The notes beneath the pieces were generated by a model that saw only the letters and a program-made list of their open reading frames with translations, searched no databases and was not told the DNA's origin. Made by a program: the position numbers and the translations under genes. This document shows positions 16,783-25,340 of a stretch of DNA of 64,000 bases, one piece after another. The first letter of the stretch is position 1; the number at the start of each line of letters is the position of its first letter. The DNA lies in the NCBI GenBank assembly GCA_050944475.1, contig JBMNRD010000002.1:240297-304296 (forward strand). The letters are read 5' to 3'. Source of the DNA: RGIG5612 sp050944475 (GTDB lineage: Bacteria; Bacillota; Clostridia; Lachnospirales; Lachnospiraceae).

Positions 16783-17283
16783 TTATCTGTTTTTTTCGGT
16801 TCCCTTGCCGTACTGGTTGCCGGCGCCGTCCTGAAGACGTTCACCGCCGTCCTGACAGTTCTCACAGGTTCCGTCACAACCGGCGCCGCTTCCGTTACGG
16901 CCGGCATCGGCGAAGTTTGGACCGTCTGCAGCGTCTTCGGCATTGCGAATCTTTTTGCCGGTACCGTCCTGAGGACGTTCACCGCCTCCGTCCTGACAGT
17001 TTTCGCAAGTGCCGTCACAGTTGCCTCCGGCGAAATTCGGACCGCCTGCACCGCCTTCGGTATTACGGATTTTTCTGCCGGTACCGTCCTGAGGATGTTC
17101 ACCTTCGCCCGGACAATTCTCACAATTTCCGTTACGGCCCGTCTCAACTACGTTGGCATTGTTTGTCGAGCCTTCTGCTCTGCGGTTTTTTCTACCACCG
17201 GCTTGCGATACCGCAAACACGCTTGTTGCGCCGATGGACAACACCAATGCTGCTACAAAAATAACTGACAATACTTTTTTCAA
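16783..17283 (-). CDS. Secreted Cys- and Gly-rich repeat protein, first gene of the sigma/anti-sigma operon
   Basis: 166 residues if read from TTG 17283. That start is chosen because AGGAGGT lies 8 nt upstream and gives a textbook signal peptide (KKVLSVIFVAALVLSIGATSVFA, cut after VFA). An ATG at 17301 would place the ribosome binding site inside the gene. The mature part holds about three degenerate units of 40-45 residues. The second and third begin CDGTCENCQDGG (C-x3-C-x2-C) and the first has only NCENCPGEG. Each then has ERPQDGTGKKIRN-like text and GPNFA. Metal binding or disulfide linkage is possible. Function unknown and no family recognised. Confidence 0.7.
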   Translation of the reverse strand: MKKVLSVIFVAALVLSIGATSVFAVSQAGGRKNRRAEGSTNNANVVETGRNGNCENCPGEGEHPQDGTGRKIRNTEGGAGGPNFAGGNCDGTCENCQDGGGERPQDGTGKKIRNAEDAADGPNFADAGRNGSGAGCDGTCENCQDGGERLQDGAGNQYGKGTEKNR

Positions 17284-17651
17284 ATGAATGTACCTCCTCA
17301 TGTCATTGTGTTTTATGCCTTCACTTACAACACGATTCAGGCAGGTCAATCCTTTCAGTCATTTCAAAATATTTTATCAATATCAAAATGTTTCTGTCTT
17401 CGAAATAATTATAACACAATTTTAGTGTCCGATAAAACTGCTTCGCAGAAGAAATAAAGCTCTTTCGGATGGTAAACTCTGCAATGCTCCAAACGAAACC
17501 GTGTTCGTAAATGTCTTTACAAATAAAAAATAAATACCTGGAAATTGTGTGATAATATCACGGAATTACGTCTATATTCAGGTTATTATTTTAAATAAGC
17601 TGAGCCGCAAAGGTGCTAAATATAAAGCTTGAAGATACGGGAGGAATTATA
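17284..17651. other. Divergent intergenic region: sigma operon and rhodanese promoters
   Basis: On the minus strand a TATAAT at 17408-17413 is a candidate promoter for the sigma operon, although no good -35 is seen. On the plus strand lie the Crp-type palindrome at 17548-17562 and the -10 at 17584-17589 for the rhodanese gene. Nothing else stands out. Confidence 0.5.
17548..17589 (+). promoter_or_regulatory. Crp/Fnr-type operator and promoter of the rhodanese lipoprotein gene
   Basis: Palindrome TGTGATAATATCACG (17548-17562, centre 17555). The candidate -10 TATTAT (17584-17589) begins 29 bp after the centre, placing the operator near -41 of the predicted start. That is the class II activator position. 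Confidence 0.75.
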
Positions 17652-18050
17652 ATGAAGAAAATTTTACCGATTTTCCTGATAGTACTTCTTTTGACAGGCT
17701 GTGCAGCTCCTGCTGAAAACAGAAACTATCAGCAAATCAACTATCGGCAAATCAATATGGATGAAGCAATCACAATGATGGAAGAAAAAAGCGGCTACAT
17801 CATCCTGGATGTCCGCACTCCGGAAGAATTCCGTGAGAGACATATTCCGGATGCAATCAATATCCCCAATGAAGCGATTGGAACAGATGAAATTCCGGAA
17901 TTGCCTGACAAGAATCAGTTGATTCTGGTATACTGTCGTAGCGGGAATCGCAGTAAGCTGGCATCGCAAAAATTGGTTTCGCTGGGTTATACAAATATCG
18001 TTGAATTTGGCGGTATCAATGATTGGCCCGGAGAAATTGCAACTGAGTAA
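17652..18050 (+). CDS. Rhodanese-domain lipoprotein
   Basis: 132 residues. A lipoprotein signal with lipobox LLTGC (cleavage before about Cys17) is followed by a single rhodanese domain (about 33-130). Its active-site loop is CRSGNRS, so the catalytic cysteine is present. Rhodaneses carry sulfane sulfur as a persulfide, and this one should act outside the membrane. ATG 17652 has GGGAGG upstream. It is next to thioredoxin and CoADR-rhodanese under the same type of operator. Confidence 0.9.
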   Translation: MKKILPIFLIVLLLTGCAAPAENRNYQQINYRQINMDEAITMMEEKSGYIILDVRTPEEFRERHIPDAINIPNEAIGTDEIPELPDKNQLILVYCRSGNRSKLASQKLVSLGYTNIVEFGGINDWPGEIATE

Positions 18051-18114
18051 ACGGACGTTTCAGCAAATCACAAATTTGAAATCACGGATTCGAACGAGCC
18101 TTTTGTTCTCGTTT

Positions 18115-18156
18115 TGTGATTTAATCACAGAAAATTTTGTTTTATGCTGTTATAAT
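18115..18156 (+). promoter_or_regulatory. Crp/Fnr-type operator and promoter of the thioredoxin/CoADR genes
   Basis: Perfect palindrome TGTGATTTAATCACA (18115-18129, centre 18122). TATAAT (18151-18156) begins exactly 29 bp after the centre. No -35 consensus is evident, which fits an activated class II promoter. Confidence 0.82.
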
Positions 18157-18187
18157 AAAAATATAAAATAACAAGGAGGATTATAAA

Positions 18188-18493
18188 ATGTCTGCCATCA
18201 ATATTGATAAAAATAATTTTCAAAGTGAAGTAATGAATTCCGACAAGCCCGTTCTTCTGGACTTTTGGGCTCCCTGGTGCGGCCCTTGTCAAATGGTAGT
18301 TCCTATCATAGAGGAGATTGCCAAAGAGCGACCTGACATCAAAGTCGGTAAAATTAATGTGGACGAGCAACCCGAGCTTGCCGGCCAATTCGGTATTGCA
18401 AGCATTCCAACGCTGGTTGTAATTAAAGACGGTCGTGTTGTAAATCAAAGCATGGGTGCAAAACCTAAGGATGAAATTCTCGCGATGCTCTAA
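18188..18493 (+). CDS. trxA: Thioredoxin
   Basis: 101-residue thioredoxin with WCGPC at about 28-32 and the cis-Pro segment ASIPT. It is a cytoplasmic dithiol reductant. ATG 18188 has AAGGAGG upstream. It precedes the CoADR-rhodanese gene by about 90 bp and can supply thiols to reduce persulfides or rhodanese-bound sulfur. Confidence 0.95.
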   Translation: MSAINIDKNNFQSEVMNSDKPVLLDFWAPWCGPCQMVVPIIEEIAKERPDIKVGKINVDEQPELAGQFGIASIPTLVVIKDGRVVNQSMGAKPKDEILAML

Positions 18494-18585
18494 GAAGATG
18501 GGAGGACGGACATCATCGGTTATTTCAATAGCCCGACGTCAATCTTAGCGACATCGTCGGTTATTCGGGAAAGGTGGAACTATAA

Positions 18586-20277
18586 ATGAAAGTTGTGATT
18601 GTAGGCGGCGTAGCCGGCGGCGCCACAGCGGCTGCAAGAATTCGCAGGTTAAACGAACAGGCGGAAATCGTAATTTTTGAACGTTCCGGATATGTTTCCT
18701 ATGCCAACTGCGGTCTGCCTTATTATATCGGCGATGTAATCACTAACTCCGGGGAGCTGACATTGCAGACCCCGGAGAGTTTTTTCAGGCGTTTCCGTAT
18801 CAATATTAAGGTGCATCATGAAGTCATTGCCATCCATCCGGAGAAAAAGACTGTCTCCGTCAAGAACCTGAAAACCGGTGAAATTTTTGAAAAAAGTTAT
18901 GACAAGCTGATTCTGTCTCCCGGAGCCAAACCCGCCCTGCCCCGGCTCCCCGGCATCGACATCGATAATCTGTTCACTTTGCGTACCGTAGAGGATACTT
19001 TGCGAATCAAGGAGTACATTAACAAGCACGCTCCCAAGTCCGCAATCCTGGCAGGCGGCGGGTTCATCGGTCTGGAGTTGGCGGAAAATCTGAGAGAGCT
19101 CGGCATAGATGTTACCATCGTTCAGCGCCCCAAGCAGTTGATGACTCCCTTTGATAAAGACATGGCTTCTTTTATCCATGCCGAAATGCGCAAACATGGT
19201 GTTAAACTTGCTCTTGGTTATACCGTTGAAGGGTTTGAAGAAAAAAACGGCGGCGTTGATGTGCTGCTGGAAGGCAATACATCTTTATATGCCGACATGG
19301 TAGTGCTGGCCATTGGAGTAATCCCGGATACGTCACTTGCAAAAGAAGCCGGCCTAAAATTGGGAATTAAGGACAGTATTATAGTTAACGATCGAATGGA
19401 AACCTCTGTTCCGGATATTTATGCCGCGGGCGATGCGGTGCAGGTGAAGCACTATATCACCGGTGAAGATGCTCTGATCTCTTTGGCGGGCCCGGCTAAC
19501 AAGCAGGGACGAATTGTTGCCGATAATATATGTGGCGGTGACAGCCGTTTTTCGGGTTCTCAGGGCAGTTCCGTCATAAAGGTCTTTGATATGACGGCAG
19601 CCACTACCGGCATTAATGAAACCAACGCAAGGAAAGCCGGACTGGATGTGGACACCGTCATTCTTTCTCCCATGAGCCATGCGGAATATTATCCCGGCGG
19701 CAAAGTAATGACTATGAAAGTTGTTTTTGAAAAGAAAACCTATCGCCTTTTGGGAGCTCAGATTGTGGGCTATAAGGGCGTTGATAAGCGCATAGACGTG
19801 CTCGCCACTGCTATCCATGCAGGTATGAAGGCAACCCGGTTGAAAGATTTGGATCTGGCCTACGCGCCGCCATACTCCTCCGCCAAGGATCCTGTAAATA
19901 TGGCCGGCTATATGATCGACAACATCGCCAACGGAACCCTAAAGCAATGGCATTTGTCCGACGCCGACAGGCTTCTCCGGGACGGCAGTGCGACTTTGTT
20001 GGATGTAAGGACTCTGAAGGAATATAACCGCAAGCATATTGACGGATTCAAAAATATGCCCTTAAATGAGTTGCGTAATCGTCTGGATGAAATAGAAAAA
20101 GACAAGCCCGTATATGTAGTCTGCGAAAGCGGCCAACGCAGCTATATCGCCTGTCGAATTCTGGAGGGTAACGGTTATGATGCGTATAACTTTTCAGGCG
20201 GCCTCCGGTTATATGATGCCGCTATAAATGACCTCGCGCTGACGGAAACGGCCTATGCTTGCGGCATGGATAAGTAA
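18586..20277 (+). CDS. CoA-disulfide reductase/persulfide reductase with C-terminal rhodanese domain
   Basis: 563 residues. The FAD-binding GGVAGGATAAARIRR starts at residue 7. The single redox Cys42 lies in SYANCGLPYY, a second nucleotide-binding GGGFIGLELAE near 156-166 follows, then a dimerisation domain with APPYSSAKDPVNMAGY. The C-terminal rhodanese domain (about 460-550) carries the active loop CESGQRS. This CoADR-RHD arrangement is known to reduce CoA-disulfide or CoA-persulfide/polysulfide with NAD(P)H. With thioredoxin and the rhodanese lipoprotein it forms a sulfane-sulfur and thiol-redox group. Confidence 0.92.
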   Translation: MKVVIVGGVAGGATAAARIRRLNEQAEIVIFERSGYVSYANCGLPYYIGDVITNSGELTLQTPESFFRRFRINIKVHHEVIAIHPEKKTVSVKNLKTGEIFEKSYDKLILSPGAKPALPRLPGIDIDNLFTLRTVEDTLRIKEYINKHAPKSAILAGGGFIGLELAENLRELGIDVTIVQRPKQLMTPFDKDMASFIHAEMRKHGVKLALGYTVEGFEEKNGGVDVLLEGNTSLYADMVVLAIGVIPDTSLAKEAGLKLGIKDSIIVNDRMETSVPDIYAAGDAVQVKHYITGEDALISLAGPANKQGRIVADNICGGDSRFSGSQGSSVIKVFDMTAATTGINETNARKAGLDVDTVILSPMSHAEYYPGGKVMTMKVVFEKKTYRLLGAQIVGYKGVDKRIDVLATAIHAGMKATRLKDLDLAYAPPYSSAKDPVNMAGYMIDNIANGTLKQWHLSDADRLLRDGSATLLDVRTLKEYNRKHIDGFKNMPLNELRNRLDEIEKDKPVYVVCESGQRSYIACRILEGNGYDAYNFSGGLRLYDAAINDLALTETAYACGMDK

Positions 20278-20306
20278 GCTTGCAAAATTAAGGATTTGAA
20301 AGTATC

Positions 20307-20334
20307 GAAACCGGGGTAATCCCCGGTTTTTCGA
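20307..20334. terminator. Terminator between the CoADR and pilO genes
   Basis: ACCGGGG-TAAT-CCCCGGT followed by TTTT on the plus strand. The reverse strand also has a short T tract, so it may serve both convergent operons. Confidence 0.8.
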
Positions 20335-20374
20335 CTAAAAAATATCTGCATTTAACATTTAAGAAATATATTGA

Positions 20375-21028
20375 TTATTGCGACGCATCCTCATGCGATA
20401 CCGGCGCGTCCTCATGCAATGCCGGCGGGTCCGCCTTGTATTCGAAGCTTGTCATGGTCATTGCTATATCGTACCTGCTGTCTTCAGTGCCGCCGTCAAT
20501 AATATAACCGAACTGATTGGTTAAGCCCGACCTTCCGGCACCTGAGTCGGATACGGAAACGTTTTGAATTAAATATTTGTTTTCTGATTTATTTATCATC
20601 TTAATTTTTGAAACGGCATCATTATAATACTGAGTTGAAAAAGAAATGACTATCGGTCTTCTTATAATGTTCGGGTTTGTCTCATCAGCCGTCTCTTCAG
20701 TAAAAGTTAAATTGTAATCATAAGTATTACCCAGAATCTCATTTAATTCGCCGATAATGCGGTTAATATTGTTGTATTCGGGCATCACAGGCGGATTTCC
20801 GTCATATTCTTTAAAAATATCATCTATCGCTTTTTTCATTTTCAATTTGTTTCTGGCTTTTAGCTGTGCCATTTCAATGTCGGAATTGATGTCCATTAAC
20901 CGACTTTCATATTCCTGCGTTTGATTTGCTATAGGACCTTGAACAATAAAATAATAAGCTGCCAAGATCAATAGTATCCCTATTAATATAAGTTCTCTGG
21001 TGGAAATTGTTATTTTTTTTATATTCAT
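20375..21028 (-). CDS. pilO: Type IV pilus assembly protein PilO-like
   Basis: 217 residues. A short cytoplasmic N-terminus, a membrane helix (about 12-31), a coiled-coil stretch and an extracellular ferredoxin-like domain. It is weakly conserved in sequence and identified mainly by position after PilM and PilN and by its architecture. The C-terminus ends in a short repeated stretch with two HEDA copies. It is the last gene of the pilus cluster. Confidence 0.75.
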   Translation of the reverse strand: MNIKKITISTRELILIGILLILAAYYFIVQGPIANQTQEYESRLMDINSDIEMAQLKARNKLKMKKAIDDIFKEYDGNPPVMPEYNNINRIIGELNEILGNTYDYNLTFTEETADETNPNIIRRPIVISFSTQYYNDAVSKIKMINKSENKYLIQNVSVSDSGAGRSGLTNQFGYIIDGGTEDSRYDIAMTMTSFEYKADPPALHEDAPVSHEDASQ

Positions 21029-21063
21029 TACCCTAATGCCTCCTCACCGCTTGCTCTTTGCTT

Positions 21064-21672
21064 TTAATTTGCTGAAGTATCCTGTGATTCATATTCTTCT
21101 TGATAAATAACATTAAAAACAATGGATACCAGCACATTAGAGCCTGTCTTGTTACTGTCTTTTACTGCGGTATTAACATAGATGTTTTCAACCCAATCCT
21201 CTTTTTCAAGTTGCTTCCTGATGATTCTTGCATCGTCTAATATCATTACATCAACTTGAATTCTGACAGTATTCCCTTCGATTGAAAAACTGTTAATCTT
21301 TCCCGTGTTTTTAACAGCCTCGTTTATTAAGTTGATGATCTTTATTCTATCAACCAAAGCACCCTCTTCCTCAAGCATGTAGTTGTCGGTGTATCTTATA
21401 TATTCGGCCTCAACCTCATAGTAATCCTCTATTGACTTGTTTAACTCCTCGAGTTGAAGCTGCGCCCTGGAAACCTGAGCGCTCAAATTATTCAGCTTGG
21501 ATATCCTTTGAAATACACCGAACCTGATAAATACAGCTATAACAATGATTATCAATATGGCGTAAGGTATTACCCTCTGCCATGAATTGTCGGTAATTTC
21601 GTTCTGATAGAGGTTCATGGTCTTTTTTGAAGGAAGTTTTAAGTTTTTTTCTTTTTTTGCTTTGTTTCCCAT
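21064..21672 (-). CDS. pilN: Type IV pilus assembly protein PilN-like
   Basis: 202 residues from ATG 21672 (ribosome binding site GGGAGG). The basic N-terminus contains NLYQNEI, resembling the N-L segment with which PilN binds PilM. A membrane helix (about 36-54), a coiled coil and a small alpha/beta domain follow. The gene begins 14 nt after pilM. Confidence 0.78.
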   Translation of the reverse strand: MGNKAKKEKNLKLPSKKTMNLYQNEITDNSWQRVIPYAILIIIVIAVFIRFGVFQRISKLNNLSAQVSRAQLQLEELNKSIEDYYEVEAEYIRYTDNYMLEEEGALVDRIKIINLINEAVKNTGKINSFSIEGNTVRIQVDVMILDDARIIRKQLEKEDWVENIYVNTAVKDSNKTGSNVLVSIVFNVIYQEEYESQDTSAN

Positions 21673-21685
21673 GAAATTTCCTCCC

Positions 21686-22675
21686 TTATAAGGTAACACC
21701 TATGGACATAAGAGCGCGTGGAGCATCTTTAAGTCCTCTGCATTCTTTAGGTAAAATCAAATCCAAATCCGCTCTTTTCAGCCGTACATATGCGAGCACA
21801 TTATTTACGAGAGCTTCCGTGTCCGAACAGACACCGCAGATGAAGCAGTCCTCGAATTCGCTCTGCTGGTTTTCATATTTATAGAAATTTATAGCCTTCA
21901 TTACTTCCAGCGATATCCTGTTATATACCGCTTTACATACATCGCTTTCGAGTATGCCTTCATGGTCGGTCTCCCTGTATGATGCGGCAACGTAAGCATC
22001 AATGTTATAATAATCCGCTATTACGCGGTCTACATCGTTGCCGCCCATTTCGATTGTCTTAGCCGCCCTCAGCTCCTCGCCTTGCAGTATATATACTCTC
22101 GTACTTGAAAAGCCTATATCGATTATTACAAATGTCCTGTCGCCGAGAGCATCTTTTTTGACAGCGCTTCGCACGAGATTAAGAAGAGCCATCTCTCTTG
22201 GGAGCGCCACCTTTATTCTGAAACCCGCCCTGTAAAGCAGGTTCTCGTATTCCTTGATTGTTATTTTCGAGGTGGCGGCCGCAAGTAAACTGATAGCCGT
22301 TACCCTGCCGTCCTCGTCTTTGACATAGCCTTCGACCGCATAATCATAATTATAGTTTATGCTCTCGTTTCCGACGAAGTCCTTGAATTCATACGGAAGG
22401 TTGAGTTTGAGCTGTTTTTCACTTACCGGAGGCATCTCAAGCGATCTGAAAAATGTGCTGAACTCAGGCAATATTAAAGCACAGGCCTTGCCGCTGAAAC
22501 CCCCTTCTTTTTTCATCTTTTTTAAAAACTGTGAAAGGAACTCCGGCGAAACAATCTCCATGCCGTCTACGAGATTTTCAGGAAGACGCGATATAAGAAT
22601 CCTGCCCTTGTTTCCGCCCTGATACATCGTAGCTATTCCGTTTCCTATCTCAATTCCGATATAGTTTTTAGCCAT
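21686..22675 (-). CDS. pilM: Type IV pilus assembly ATPase-like protein PilM
   Basis: 329-residue actin-fold protein with a phosphate-1 segment YIGIEIGNGIATMY at the N-terminus and VIIDIGFSSTRVYIL near 175-190. PilM sits at the cytoplasmic face and links PilN/PilO to the motor. ATG 22675 has AGGAGAA upstream. Confidence 0.88.
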   Translation of the reverse strand: MAKNYIGIEIGNGIATMYQGGNKGRILISRLPENLVDGMEIVSPEFLSQFLKKMKKEGGFSGKACALILPEFSTFFRSLEMPPVSEKQLKLNLPYEFKDFVGNESINYNYDYAVEGYVKDEDGRVTAISLLAAATSKITIKEYENLLYRAGFRIKVALPREMALLNLVRSAVKKDALGDRTFVIIDIGFSSTRVYILQGEELRAAKTIEMGGNDVDRVIADYYNIDAYVAASYRETDHEGILESDVCKAVYNRISLEVMKAINFYKYENQQSEFEDCFICGVCSDTEALVNNVLAYVRLKRADLDLILPKECRGLKDAPRALMSIGVTL

Positions 22676-22698
22676 AAACTATTCTCCTGAAATCCGGT

Positions 22699-23484
22699 CT
22701 AAAAAAGACCTAAATATATATTAACCAATTCACTTCCGACCAGCATTCCAAGGAAATATCCGACTGAAACGGCCGGTCCGAAAGGTATCTGTTTTTTTTC
22801 GTTCTTTTTTAACAAAATGCCGAAAATTATTCCTATCAATGCGCTCATGAAAAGCACAAGTACATTTACATACCATATAAAATACGCTCCCGCCATAAAA
22901 AACAGTTTGATATCCCCGCCGCCCATAGTGTCTTTTTTTAAAATTTTATCGAGAATGAGCGATAAAACAAGGAGCGGAAGCGACACTGAAAACGCTCCGA
23001 TTATACTGAATTTTAACTCATTTAATATGTTTCCCGACAACAAAATAAAAATAATTCTGTTGATAATTCCGGCGATGATGAACCTGTCGGGAATTATATG
23101 CTCATCCAGGTCGCATAGCGTGACGCAAAGCAAAATCGAACAAAGTACGACAAGTTCAAGCATTCTCCATGTTAAATCATACTTGGCAAGAATTAAGACA
23201 TAAGCTATCCCTGAAACAAGCTCGCTTAAGGGATATCTCGCGCTTATCTTAGAGTTGCAGTACCTGCATTTTCTCTTAAGAAAAAGCCAGCTGAAAATCG
23301 GAATCAAATCAAGTGCCCCGAGCTTATGTCCGCATGATATACAGTGTGAGCGTCCTCTTACAACAGATTCTCCCGACAGTACTCTCATAGAGATGCAGTT
23401 CAGGAAACTCCCCATCATTATTCCGATTAAAAAAGCTGTTAAAAAACCGCAAACCGTAAAAAATGTCGATGAATAGATTGTCAT
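22699..23484 (-). CDS. pilD: Prepilin peptidase/N-methyltransferase
   Basis: 261-residue multi-pass aspartic protease of family A24. The N-terminal cytoplasmic domain has two CxxC pairs (CISC and CRYC). Catalytic Asp residues lie in CDLDEHIIPD and GGGDIKL. It removes the leader from the pilins encoded in this cluster and methylates the new N-terminus. The ribosome binding site is weak. Confidence 0.95.
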   Translation of the reverse strand: MTIYSSTFFTVCGFLTAFLIGIMMGSFLNCISMRVLSGESVVRGRSHCISCGHKLGALDLIPIFSWLFLKRKCRYCNSKISARYPLSELVSGIAYVLILAKYDLTWRMLELVVLCSILLCVTLCDLDEHIIPDRFIIAGIINRIIFILLSGNILNELKFSIIGAFSVSLPLLVLSLILDKILKKDTMGGGDIKLFFMAGAYFIWYVNVLVLFMSALIGIIFGILLKKNEKKQIPFGPAVSVGYFLGMLVGSELVNIYLGLF

Positions 23485-23512
23485 ATTATCGTTCTTTCAA
23501 AAATATGTTAAT

Positions 23513-23543
23513 CCCCGAAGATGCACCCCTACATCTCCGGGTA
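23513..23543 (-). other. Intergenic hairpin between pilA and pilD
   Basis: CCCGGAGATGT/GCATCTTCGGGG stem with no strong T-run. It could partly stop or process transcripts so that the major pilin is made in excess over PilD. Confidence 0.5.
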
Positions 23544-23600
23544 AACAACATGAAATTCTCAGTTAATATAGGCATGCTATCGACATTTTTCTATAACATA

Positions 23601-23951
23601 TCAGTCAACCGAAACAACGCCGTCGGCAGTAATCGCAATCGTATATTCACCTGAAGTTTTAGCGGCTACATCAATGCCTCCGATATTCATCGTCGACGCG
23701 TCGCCGTTAATTTTCCAATTAGCAGATTTCTGAGTTACCGTTACTGTCTTAGAGGTTTCTGTTGAATTCTCCATCCAATGTATCGTTACGTTCGCAATCT
23801 CTGCTCTGATGTTGGCTGCATCCGTCGCTTCTCTTGCCTTTTCAAACTGATTGTTAAAAATAGGGATGGATATAGCTACCAATACAGCTATGATTGCCAC
23901 TACGATAAGCAGCTCCATTAAAGTAAAGCCTTTTTTGTTCATTTTTTTCAT
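23601..23951 (-). CDS. pilA: Type IV major pilin (PilA-like)
   Basis: 116 residues from ATG 23951 (AGGAG 10 nt upstream). Short leader MKKMNKKG, cut before FTLMELLIVVAIIAVLVAI, with Glu at mature position 5. Then an alpha-helical spine and a small beta domain of about 70 residues. It is probably the main fibre subunit, based on its small size and the typical leader. Confidence 0.9.
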   Translation of the reverse strand: MKKMNKKGFTLMELLIVVAIIAVLVAISIPIFNNQFEKAREATDAANIRAEIANVTIHWMENSTETSKTVTVTQKSANWKINGDASTMNIGGIDVAAKTSGEYTIAITADGVVSVD

Positions 23952-24067
23952 TGATATTTTCTCCTGTCTTTTTCTTTTTGGGATTATATATTTCAAAGGG
24001 TAATCGGGGTGACCCGTTATAATCGGTTTTTCTCCGCCTTTCTTAATTAAACACGGACGACTTATAA

Positions 24068-25279
24068 TCAGTATGAAATATTATCATACATGCCGAACAT
24101 CGGCATATATACCGAAAGCAGTATAAACACTACGAATACTGCAAGCAGGCATATTATTATCGGCTCTATCATTTTAACCGCTCTGTTTGTTACATACTCG
24201 ACCTCGGTATCATAATACTCCCCTATTACTTCAAGGGTATGCTCCATGGAACCCGAGTCCTCTCCGACAGCCGTCATCTCAACGAGAAGCTCCGGCATCT
24301 CCTTAACCTCTCTTATGGCATTTCCTATAGACTGCCCCTGCTCTACCATGGCGACCGTCTTTAGTATCTCGTCGATAATATAGGCATTTGACAGTGACCT
24401 TGCAGTGATTCCGAGAGCCCTTACAGCAGGAATGCCCGCCGCAAGCATTGTCGAAAAAGTGTTTGCGAACTGACTCGCCGTATTCATTATGTTGATTTTG
24501 CCGAGCAAAGGTAATTTCAGTTTAATCTTGTCAAATTTTATTGCCCAGTTTTCCTTCTTCCTGAGAAGTTTGTATATAATTATCAGTAATACAATAATCA
24601 ATATCATAGGTATAGTTGCAACCTTGAAAAAATTCGACATGGCTATCAACATTCTGGTCGGCAGCGGAAGTTCAATGCCCATCTCCATAAACGTAGACGT
24701 AAACACCGGCACGGCATATCCCATTATAATAGCTATTACTATGAATGCGACTATTATTACAAAAATCGGATAGGTCAGCGCAGACCTGACTTTGCCGGCT
24801 ACATTGGATTTCTTTTCAAAGAAGCCCGATAATCTGCCGAACGCCATTTCAAGGGAGCCCGACTCCTCGCCCGCTCTTATTGTTTCTATAAAACTGGCAG
24901 GCAGATTTTTTGCTCTCGCCTGAAAGCTGCCGGCCAAACTATATCCTGCAGTTATATCTTCGGCTACGGTTGCGAGAATCTGCTTAAGCGCCTTATTCTC
25001 CGACCTCACGCCTACAAGCTCAACTGTCCTGGCTATCGGAAGTCCCGCCGTAAGAAGGATGGAAAACTGCCGGCACATAAGAGCAATGTCCTTATCTTTT
25101 ACTTTGCCTTTGCCTTCTTTTTTCTTAAAAAGACCTGCACTCGCTATTTCCCTGATGTCCAGGATAACGCCGTATTCCGCTCTTAACTTGATTACCGCAT
25201 CATTCTTGTCATGGGCCTTGATTACGCCCTCGACCTCTATGCCGCCTTTTGATAAGGCTTTGTACTTGTATGCTGCCAT
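24068..25279 (-). CDS. pilC: Type IV pilus inner-membrane platform protein PilC (GspF family)
   Basis: 403 residues with two T2SSF domains (about 68-190 and 270-392), each a helix bundle followed by membrane segments (VRSALTYPIFVIIVAFIVIA and IEPIIICLLAVFVVFILLSV). It connects the PilB/PilT motors to the pilin base. Confidence 0.94.
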   Translation of the reverse strand: MAAYKYKALSKGGIEVEGVIKAHDKNDAVIKLRAEYGVILDIREIASAGLFKKKEGKGKVKDKDIALMCRQFSILLTAGLPIARTVELVGVRSENKALKQILATVAEDITAGYSLAGSFQARAKNLPASFIETIRAGEESGSLEMAFGRLSGFFEKKSNVAGKVRSALTYPIFVIIVAFIVIAIIMGYAVPVFTSTFMEMGIELPLPTRMLIAMSNFFKVATIPMILIIVLLIIIYKLLRKKENWAIKFDKIKLKLPLLGKINIMNTASQFANTFSTMLAAGIPAVRALGITARSLSNAYIIDEILKTVAMVEQGQSIGNAIREVKEMPELLVEMTAVGEDSGSMEHTLEVIGEYYDTEVEYVTNRAVKMIEPIIICLLAVFVVFILLSVYMPMFGMYDNISY

Positions 25280-25340
25280 TTTTTTCTCTGTAATTCTTGG
25301 TTTTTGAAATCTATTTTTATATGCTTTCAGTAAAAGAGGA

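Noticed and set aside
16800..17130. CRISPR-like or satellite repeat
   Set aside because: The 120-134 bp periodicity comes from the repeated amino-acid units of the Cys-rich protein; repeats are degenerate and in frame.
18510..18565. Near-identical 15-bp direct repeats (ACATCATCGGTTATT, ACATCGTCGGTTATT) before CoADR
   Set aside because: Only two copies, 41 bp apart, with no symmetry or promoter nearby; kept as a curiosity, no function claimed.
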